64,000 bases of DNA, taken from positions 327,590-391,589 of the forward strand of contig KN834765.1 of NCBI GenBank assembly GCA_000827265.1, given 5' to 3'. Shown here in pieces: positions 56,170 through 64,000 of the stretch. The position numbers and the translations under genes are program-made. The DNA is from Collybiopsis luxurians FD-317 M1. Lineage: Eukaryota; Basidiomycota; Agaricomycetes; Agaricales; Omphalotaceae. Below the pieces are notes generated by a model, which was not told the origin of the DNA, searched no databases, and saw nothing but the letters and a program-made list of their open reading frames with translations. Positions within the stretch are counted from its first letter, which is position 1; every line of letters begins with the position of its first letter.

Positions 56170-59100
56170 ATGGCGGATCGAAAACCTCTCCCTGCGCTAC
56201 CAACTGCAGAGTATTCCCCAAATCTTGTTCGTCTTTCCACCCCAGCCCGGGAACATCGAGCTCGGTTTATTCGATTTGTCTTGTCTGAACTGTTCAATGA
56301 GAGCGATAGAAATGTGGATTTGGAAGAGTGGGAGAATGTTCTAGAGGATGTATTAGATGATCTTGGAAACAGTCTTGTTCAAGGAAAATGGCTTAGCGGT
56401 ATCAAGAGGGGTAAAGCTGAGAAGAGGGAACGGGGGAGGCAGAAACGCCATGATTCTGAGACAGGGTCAGCAATTGCGAATGCGAAGGATTCAGAAGAAA
56501 TACAAGATGCTGTCTCTATCTTGTCCAGTGTTGCGAGCGAGACCCCATTCTCGAATGAAGAACGGCTAGAGCAGCTTCGCCAACTGTTGGCAGAACCAGA
56601 TGTACTCTCTCCGGCGCTGCAATCAAAGCATCTTCTTTTATGCTTGGCACCTTTGGGCATTCAAATCCAAGAGTCTGGATTTGACATTGTGCCTGCTTCC
56701 TTTGGCTGCTCGTTTAGATCAGGTTCATTCGTTTTACCTGACCATTCTGACAGCCTGGACAGTATTCTCTATGGATTCCAGGAATGGGATGGTGTGTGTC
56801 TATATTGAATCATTCCAGTCTCAGCCTCATTTCTTGTGTCATAGCCTCTACTCCACGTTTTGTTGGTGGTACGTTCATCCTCAGAGGCGTATCTTTCCCG
56901 CAACATTATCATGTATTCGCCAAAGTGCTCAAACTCTCAATATACGTCCATCTGTCGCTTCTTCTTGAGCAGCAACTGCTATTAAATCACCATGTTCCTC
57001 TTACTTTTCCCCGTCCTCGCGTCCGAGTACACACCCATTCGTCCTCAAATGGCTCATCACACCCTATTTCTCCCTCTTCATCCCACGAGCACAAGGCCAG
57101 TATCAGCAGTAATTCCTCTAACAAATCCCGCAGCCGAACTTCACTGATCCCCAATGGCATCATTTCATTTTTCTCTAAGCGGAATCTGAGACGAACCACC
57201 TCTTTTCGAGATGGCCCTGTCCGCTCGTCGTTAGACCTGGTAATACCCTTCCCATCTTCAGGCGAGGAGTCCCCTGTTCGTTCTTCTATGGATGAAGTCG
57301 GCAATCGATTCAGAAGGTTCTCGTTCCTGTCCCCGCCTCCGAGTCAACTACAATCTCCACAAGAGATACCAACTTCTTCTACTCCATTTTCTGCCACATT
57401 ATCCCGAATTGAGGCACAGAAGAATGTGCTTTCCACGTCTGCGGGCGTGTCGTTTGATCCACCGTTATTGCTTGTGCGATTGTCGGAGAAGGAGAAAGCA
57501 CATCCTGACTCCAAGATTCTCTTGATGGGCGATGAAAGAGCTGCATTGAATAGTTTACTGGGGTGGGGTGCAGTGGAGCCGGAAGGTCAAACTAATGGCT
57601 CAGATCCGGAAAAGGACAGAGGGCGCAAGGGAAGAAATATGGCTGGTATATGTGGATTTCTCAATCAACAGGAAATTTCGATATTGGTATCTACTCGCAT
57701 TCCAGTTCCTGGGATCAGTCATGACAGCAGTGGTGCCAGTACGGAACCAACACCAGCTCCAAATCTTTTGCCAGTCCCAAGTCGCGAAGCCTCGTCATCT
57801 TCGCAAACCTCAGACTCCTCCGATAGCTCAACTAGGGCCGTTAGTCCCATACTCAAATCGACGACCGCGACTACTCAAACCCATACTTCCTGCGAACAGC
57901 CTCATTGGATGCTATACCGTTATTATCTTGAATCTGGGACGCATAAATACCAAGATGCTTGTGCGGAGGATCAATCTTTGGGAGATGTAGTCACAACATG
58001 GATTGATGAAGCCGATGTACCTTGTAGTCGTTTTCGCCCTGTACCGGATCCTCCTAAAGGAGGTATTGGGCGGATGGTAGGCTCGGTACCTACGAAGCAG
58101 AAACGATGTGAGGTCACTATGGGCAAGCATGAGAAGAGATTCATTCATGGCGGAGTAAAGATCAGTGTTGAAATTGACTGGCCTGACCCTCTTTCTCTTT
58201 CAGGCTCGCCGGCTAAATCGGGTACAGACGTTGAAAAGGTCAGCAGCACCATTACTGGTTTTGATGCCACCCTCGAAACTAGGGTCATCAAAGCATGGGA
58301 GAGCTGCTCTATATGTGGAGCTCAGACGGAGAAGACCCAGCTGAGTGATGGGGCGTATTTGTTCTCATTCGCGAAATATCTAGAACTCCTTATATACTCT
58401 CCTCTCATCTGCGTTCTCTCGCCGAAATTATGCGAACACATCCCTTCTTCGTTATCGGCGAACCTATCAAGCCAGAGCCTCCCTCCAGAACGGTTCAATA
58501 TCGTCCGCCACTTTGCTACTGTATCGCTCAACGAGCAGAGTGGTGGCGTAGGGGCTGGTGCCGGTACGATTCCAAAGGAGTACACAGTGTCGTTCAAAAC
58601 GGAGCCAATAGAGGATATTTTTGAACTGCGAGTACCGAGGTTGCAGATTGCTCCCCGCGGAGATGGCAATAAAGGCAACGCAGTTGTATCTGTTAGCCGG
58701 ACGTCGTTGGTGTCGAAAGGAGAAGAGTCGGATAGTCATCGCGAGAGCAAAGACGAAGAAGATAAGAAGAAGCTTAGAAGGGAAATCAAAGCGTGGTGGG
58801 AAGGTGTCGCTGACCATATGGAAGCACTAGTAGGCAGATTCAGCTCTATTCTCCTTCGCTCTTCTAACTAAGTTCATCTTATAGGAAGACATGTTCTCCT
58901 CGGAAGACCAAGTTTCGATCAAGAAGGCTTTACCTCGATTACCTTCGACAGACGATGCATACGATTCATTCGACGACGAGGAGCCCGAAGCACATCCAAC
59001 ACCCAAGGCTAAAATTTCTGGACTTCCTGAGAGCTCTACTCCGATGGTGATGGCTGCTAGTAGAGACTATTTTCAAAGCAAGACCGTCCAGAATAATTCT

Positions 59101-61832
59101 TCTCCAAACTCTTCTCATTCCTCTACCCCTCCGGCTGCTGAAAATCTTACCCCAACACCCTCCCGGGCACTGCATTCAGCGGCGTCCGCTGCGTCTTTGA
59201 ATTCGGAACTTACCGTTGCTACTACCCTTTCCAGCGCTGGTACTTCCTCGTCCGCCTCATCAGTACACTCAACCAACGATGCCCCCCCTGTCGATCCAAT
59301 GGAACTTCTTTCCAACCTCCGTCAGACTTTTCATCGGACAGAACAAACTCTCTATACACAATTGTCCAAAACGCCTTCTTCGTCGTTAAATGATGTTCGG
59401 AGGGCGTTTCTTTCAGCAGCACGCGGTGCAGAGAGAAGGTTGATTGCATGGCAAAAGAAACACATCGGGGGCAAGAAAAAGAAGAGTAAGAGCAAGGATA
59501 GGGAAGGTGAATTAAATCCTTCGGAAAAGTTGCGCGCGGCAGAACCAGAGTGGTGGAATAAGGCGTGTCATGTTGTGCCAGGTGGCAATATCATTATTCG
59601 AGAAGACGACTGGGGAAGTATAATCGCCTTTACTTTGAGGTACGTCCTTCTCTCGATTGGCACTTATTGACTTACTCTATCATTGATAGTGTGCCCGAAT
59701 ATCATCGAGAACTCGCAAGCATGTCTGTGACTCGAACTGGTTCTACTTCAGATCTACAGCCAGAACCTCCAAATTCGCCGATGATGACTCCTTCGACATC
59801 TGCGTCGTCCTTCTTTTCCGCTGCCACAGCGACTGGATACAAACTTTTCCGCACCTCTGCACTCGTCCAACCTGATCCTGATCAAGAAGATGTGATATGG
59901 CACGAACCCGAAGCGTACTCTGCTGTAATCAGTAGAAAAGAACATCCTCGTGACCCAACATCACTGCTATCTATTAGGGAAGTTCTCAGACATAAATCGC
60001 CGGATTCTAACATTCTCTCTGGATCCCGCTTTGCTAGTCTGGGGTCATCGACGTCGAAGCTATTGAATGGAGGGGGTGGCCGTCCGTCGATGTTGGCTGC
60101 TGTTCCGCCGTCGGCTTGGGCAAAACCGGATGTTCAAGTGAGCAAGCACGAAGCAGAGGGAGAGGTAGCTAGCGGGCTCACTGAGGGCAGCGGGAGCATT
60201 CATCAAATGTTAACTGGACTGGAAGCAGTTGAAGCTGGCGATACGGAATCTCGACCTGGCTCGTCCCTTGCTGGAAGCTATCCTTGGAGTACTTCGGAGG
60301 TGTCAACTATCAAACGTAATAGAGCACCTTCTGCCATGACTGACGCGACCCTGGGGCAAGACGACGCTGCCTCCATTGCTGACAGCGGTGTCAATTCGAA
60401 GGGGAGTCCTCCTCTAGCTGCAACTCCAGTAAATCCTGCACATGTTGATACTTCCGTTATTAATGCAAAGACCTCGCTCAGCTCTTTGACGAGTGGTATC
60501 ACCAACGCGATGCGTCTTGTCCTTCCGACTTCTTCGATCCCAAGACCTCTGTCCGCAGGTTCCAACAGACATCATGGACTGCTCTCCGCAGAGGCAAATC
60601 TTATCGCTATCGATGAACGTCCTCATATTAAGTATGACTGGACTATTGGCAAACGACTCAAGTTCAGTTGCACGGTATATTACGCCAAACAATTTGATAA
60701 CCTTCGGAAGCGTTGCGGCGTAGACTCGAATTTTCTGGAGAGCTTATCAAGGAGTATGAACTGGTCCGCTGACGGTGGCAAAAGCAAGTCCAACTTTTGG
60801 AAGACTAGCGATGATCGATTCATTATCAAAACTCTGGTTAATGCGTGGAATGTAGCGGATTTGTAAGTCTCGTATCTTATGCCGTCTCTTTAAATGTATT
60901 CCCTGAACACGGCGTAAAGGCAAGTGCTCATCGAACTGGGTCCTTCATATTTCCGGTATATGGACTCCACTGCCAGTAAAGCTACTGTACTTGCCAAGCT
61001 GCTTGGATTCTATACTATTGAAATTCGGAATCTGGAAACTGGAGCTGTGCAGTCCAAGGGGGACCTGCTTGTCATGGAAAACCTATTTTACGACCAGAAG
61101 ATTGACAAAACTTTTGACCTCAAGGGTATTCAAGGCAGAAAAGTCAAAGCAGGAAATAACGCCACCGGGCAAACTTCGAAGACACTGTTTGACGGAGAGT
61201 GGGTTGAAGGTGAGTTTGTCGCTTGATGTATTTTTCATTTTCGAACTTCACTGAAAATTGTTGTCACAGGCCAGCAGCAAACTCTGACATTTGTACGCCC
61301 CCATTCGAAAGCCGTCCTCCGTGAAGCTATCAAGGGCGATGCTGATTTCCTATCGAAGAGCAATATCATGGATTACTCGTATGTTTTGCACCATCATGTC
61401 TATCTAGCTGGATTCTCAACGCCCACCTTATAGACTTCTTCTCGGAGTTGACACAGAACACAAGCAAATGACTTGCGGGCTCGTCGACACCATAGGTGAG
61501 CTCGTGTTGTCCTCTTCCTCATTTTACCACGTATCAACCATCGCTTTTGTTTCCCAGGCAGCTATACTTTTGCAAAGACGTTAGAATACAAAGCTAAGCA
61601 AGGCCTCAATTCGGGAAGCGGAAAAGAGGTTACAGTGATGCCACCTGTTGAATATCAAGAACGGTTCCTCAACTCCCTAGAGAAATATTTTGTGGCGTGC
61701 CCCGGTAAGTTGAGAACGATTGATGACAGATCGCGATACTGTCTTACTCTTATTCCAATAGATAAATGGTCACGTCCTATAGATGAACCAAAACTGGTCA
61801 GCAATCTCAATCAGCTTCCTAGTGTTTTATGA
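56170..61832 (+). CDS. FAB1: FAB1/PIKfyve-like phosphoinositide kinase without FYVE domain
   Basis: A large protein of about 1,700 residues. The C-terminal PIPK domain (about 60600-61832) is clear: IKYDWTIGKRLKFSCTVYYA, SNFWKTSDDRFIIKTLVNAW, LAKLLGFYTIEIRN, LLVMENLFYDQKIDKTFDLK, then IMDYSLLLGVD and LVDTIGSYTFAKTLEYKAK. The middle has the FAB1 Cys-rich region (HWMLYRYYLESGTHKY, ESCSICGAQTEKTQLSDGAY, LFSFAKYLELLIYS and IFELRVPRLQI). FAB1 makes PI(3,5)P2 and PI5P on endosomes and the vacuole. The N-terminus (MADRKPLPALPTAEYSPN) shows no FYVE zinc finger, and no clear chaperonin-like domain was recognised. The start at 56170 is the first ATG in frame. Eight or more introns. Long Ser-rich linkers are present. 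Confidence 0.82.
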
Positions 61833-62121
61833 CCTCGGACGACGAATGACCCTTGACGAATTATTTTAAGATTAGCATGGACATTGCGTTAATGGGCTTC
61901 GAACTACACTCTCAATCTTTTTATTTCTGCGCAACTTCGTTGCACTACACGTAATTATTTCAACTAATGTATAGCTTGTAAGTTATGAAACACACGGAAT
62001 GAACGAGAATCTTCTGCGAAGGTGGTGTTGAGTCACTGAGTCACGTTTTGTTCACGTAAGGAATGACTTCAAGTTTGGTTCAAGGCGAGCTTCAAGGTGC
62101 CCTTTTCTGAACTGCACCAAG

Positions 62122-63425
62122 ATGTCGGACGAAGAAATCAATCCTTACGAGCTTCTCGACGTCAAGACCGAGTCCACAGACCAAGAGATACGGACTGCCT
62201 ATCGCCAGCGGTCGCTCAGAGTTCACCCGGATCGAGTCAGTAAGTGTCTTTGATGTTCAGAACAATTTCTAGCTTACCGTTAATTCTTGTAGAATCCAAA
62301 CAATCCTGATGCTGGTAAATGCTCATTTCAAAACTTCCAAGATCGATCTTAATTTCTTTGATATAGCACGCAAGTTTCATGAATTAAACCAAGCTTATGA
62401 GTTGTTGCTCGACCCTCTACGCCGACTTGCCCTCGATGCCAAACTTCGTGTCAAACAGGCTCGAGCCGAGAGATACAAGAATTATGATCTCAAACGGAAG
62501 ATCATGGTTGATGAATTGGAGGAGCGAGAGCGTGCGTTAAAGAAGGCCAAAGTAGGCAAACAGAAGGAAGAGGCAGCGCGAATGCAGGAGACGGAAAAAA
62601 TCAAAGACGAAGGGAGACGGTTGAGGGAGGAGAGAATGAAAGAACTAGAACAGAAGGAACAAGAAGCAAGTCAAGCGGCGAAAGAAGAACAGGAAATGGA
62701 TGCGCCTGCTCTTAGTAAGTTTGTTGTTCCCATTGAGACTCTTGTTTCCTGACATAAAATTCTGTCTATCAGAGCCTACAGACACAACTGTTCGCGTCAA
62801 GTATAGCCTTTCCGAGCACCCATCCTTAACGACGGCTGCCTCCCTAGCTTCCCTGTTTGCTCCGTTCGGTGCTACAGATGTCGAAACCATCATTTTATCG
62901 CTCAAACCTCCAAAGAAGGCACCGCATAAGCCGCCAAAACATGGAACAGCACTTGTACCTTTTCGGCGGATTGGAGATGCTTTTGCCGCTGTGTGTGCCT
63001 CTGACCGAGCTGAGCGGGGCTTGGGAGGCATTGAGGTAGGCTGGATAGGAGGCGTCGAGCCAGAAACCCTTGGTTGGTTAAAGAAGAAGGGACACTTGGG
63101 ACCTGCAGGCAGCGGTTTATCTAGTGAACCACAGCAAAAGGTGCAACGGTCGGTTGAAAAAGCTCCACCTCCACAGACACAAGCTCCTTCATCGGACTCT
63201 GTTAAATTTTCATCATTTCCTTCTTCTATGGTATGTTTTGTATCTATCTTACGAGAGTAGCATAGCTAAATCAATGCATAGCCGGATTTTGCCCAGTCTT
63301 CCGCCGAGCCTCCTGCAGCGGCTGGAGACCTGAGTTATGAGTCTCTGACGCTTATGCGTATGAGGCAAGCGGAACGAGAAAGACTTGAACGGGAAATCTT
63401 GGAGCAGGAAGCAAACGAAGCTTGA
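62122..63425 (+). CDS. DnaJ-domain splicing-associated protein (DNAJC17/Cwf23-like)
   Basis: The J domain is at the N-terminus (NPYELLDVKTESTDQEIRTA, then SLRVHPDR with the HPD motif, FHELNQAYELLLDPLRR). A long charged coiled coil follows (RERALKKAKVGKQKEEAARM, EEQEMDA). The C-terminal half contains an RRM-like fold (TTVRVKYSLSEHPSLTTAAS, LFAPFGATDVETIILSL, HGTALVPFRRIGDAFAAVCA). This J-coil-RRM arrangement is that of DNAJC17/Cwf23/Cwc23, which act with spliceosome disassembly factors. It ends EREILEQEANEA before TGA. Four introns are placed near 62239-62293, 62311-62367, 62713-62772 and 63232-63282. Confidence 0.85.
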
Positions 63426-63918
63426 CGCGTCGCTATAGGTTGTCGTGACCCTAATGGTTGTGACCGGGGTCCTTGCTCGAAAAAGTGAGAACCTTTCGTT
63501 CACGGGTACCTTATGTAGCAACGTCTTTGGTTGTTCTTGGTGACTGTGTTCATAGCTGTATATACAAGGATAGCTGATTGGAATGATTGAGGATTTGAGA
63601 GGTATGCACTGCCAAAGAGGGACATGCGGCGGAAAGGTGGCAGGGGTCGTGCACTGGGCGAAATTTCCCATGCCCATTGATTGAACAAGTCTACCAAGTT
63701 CCCACTGTCGCACTGTTCAAAAGCATTTGCTCGTCGTCGGCAACGTTCAGCTCGGCTTATCTTCTCCTTCTAATTCGATATATAAGCTGTTTTGTGTCAC
63801 TAGTTCTCTTCGCTGCCACTTAATTTCCCCAATTGCTGGTGTCTGGACTACCTGTTTTCCGTCTAATCCTTGTATTTTCCTTTCCTAGTCCTTCTTTAAG
63901 CCCGATCCTTTGTGCTGG
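63426..63918. other. Intergenic region with promoter of the last gene
   Basis: The 3' flank of the DnaJ gene, then a C/T-rich promoter-like stretch from about 63760. Minus-strand frames at 63249-63713 and 63500-63697 have no recognisable domain and overlap the DnaJ 3' end. Confidence 0.5.
63779..63786 (+). promoter_or_regulatory. TATA-like box
   Basis: TATATAAG lies 133 bp upstream of the ATG at 63919 and is followed by a pyrimidine-rich tract (63800-63915), the usual make-up of strong fungal promoters. Confidence 0.4.
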
Positions 63919-64000
63919 ATGGCATCTGGTAATAGAACAAAGGCGCAACGTAAAGGTGCTCCAGGCTCTGCTGGGTAAAAATTTCTCGGACTACACTCCT
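63919..64000 (+). CDS. First exon of an unidentified gene (runs off the right edge)
   Basis: ATG at 63919 gives MASGNRTKAQRKGAPGSAG, then a likely donor (GTAAAA at about 63977). The basic AQRKG-type start and the strong promoter suggest a highly expressed gene, possibly a ribosomal protein such as uL2, but 19 residues cannot settle it. Confidence 0.4.

Noticed and set aside
1..64000. CRISPR arrays, bacterial operons, ribosome binding sites, rRNA
   Set aside because: The sequence is eukaryotic nuclear DNA with spliceosomal introns; no direct-repeat array or rRNA similarity was seen.

Overview
The window is nuclear DNA of a filamentous basidiomycete, most likely an Agaricomycete. Nearly every gene is cut by many short introns (about 45-65 nt, GT-AG plus several GC-AG), genes are packed 100-500 bp apart on both strands, and typically basidiomycete families are present: DUF6593-like and DUF7330-like proteins, alpha-kinase, intron-dense sugar transporters, and secreted proteins of unknown function. 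All exon joins were made by eye from reading frame and splice signals, so gene spans are firmer than individual exon edges.

Left part (1-36 kb) is mostly conserved housekeeping sequence. It opens with the 5' end of a sugar transporter (runs off the left edge). Then follow a type I metacaspase, a membrane-anchored ApaH/PPP phosphatase (Ppn2-like), PEX3, a gamma-glutamylcyclotransferase-like protein, the tRNA thiolation protein NCS2/CTU2, uridine kinase, a rhamnogalacturonan acetylesterase-like esterase, a secreted protein made of two copies of one unknown domain, COX4, a Ca2+/H+ antiporter, RPS14 (uS11), two small secreted/membrane orphans, a Gln/Ser-rich orphan, a GH5 exo-beta-1,3-glucanase, a single-TM orphan, an F-box protein, an MDR oxidoreductase and RPL10A (uL1).

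Central accessory region (36-50 kb) holds a tandem segmental duplication. Two units of about 4.8 kb each carry an apparently intact sugar transporter; a third, dispersed copy is at the left edge. The second unit is interrupted by a 1706-bp DNA transposon with 61/69-nt terminal inverted repeats and a 6-bp target duplication. The element is filled almost completely by a degenerate alpha-kinase gene. The uninterrupted site is preserved in the first unit, so the insertion can be dated after the duplication from this window alone. A 31-bp micro-inversion marks the promoter side of the second unit, and a relic of the 5' end of the downstream DUF6593-like gene lies upstream of the first unit.

Right part (50-64 kb) carries a pair of adjacent paralogues that combine an N-terminal PPxY motif with a C-terminal CaaX box, a tRNA-Gly(GCC) with a 19-nt intron, a DUF7330-like membrane protein, a FAB1-like phosphoinositide kinase without a recognisable FYVE domain, a DNAJC17/Cwf23-like J protein, and the first exon of a gene that leaves the window.
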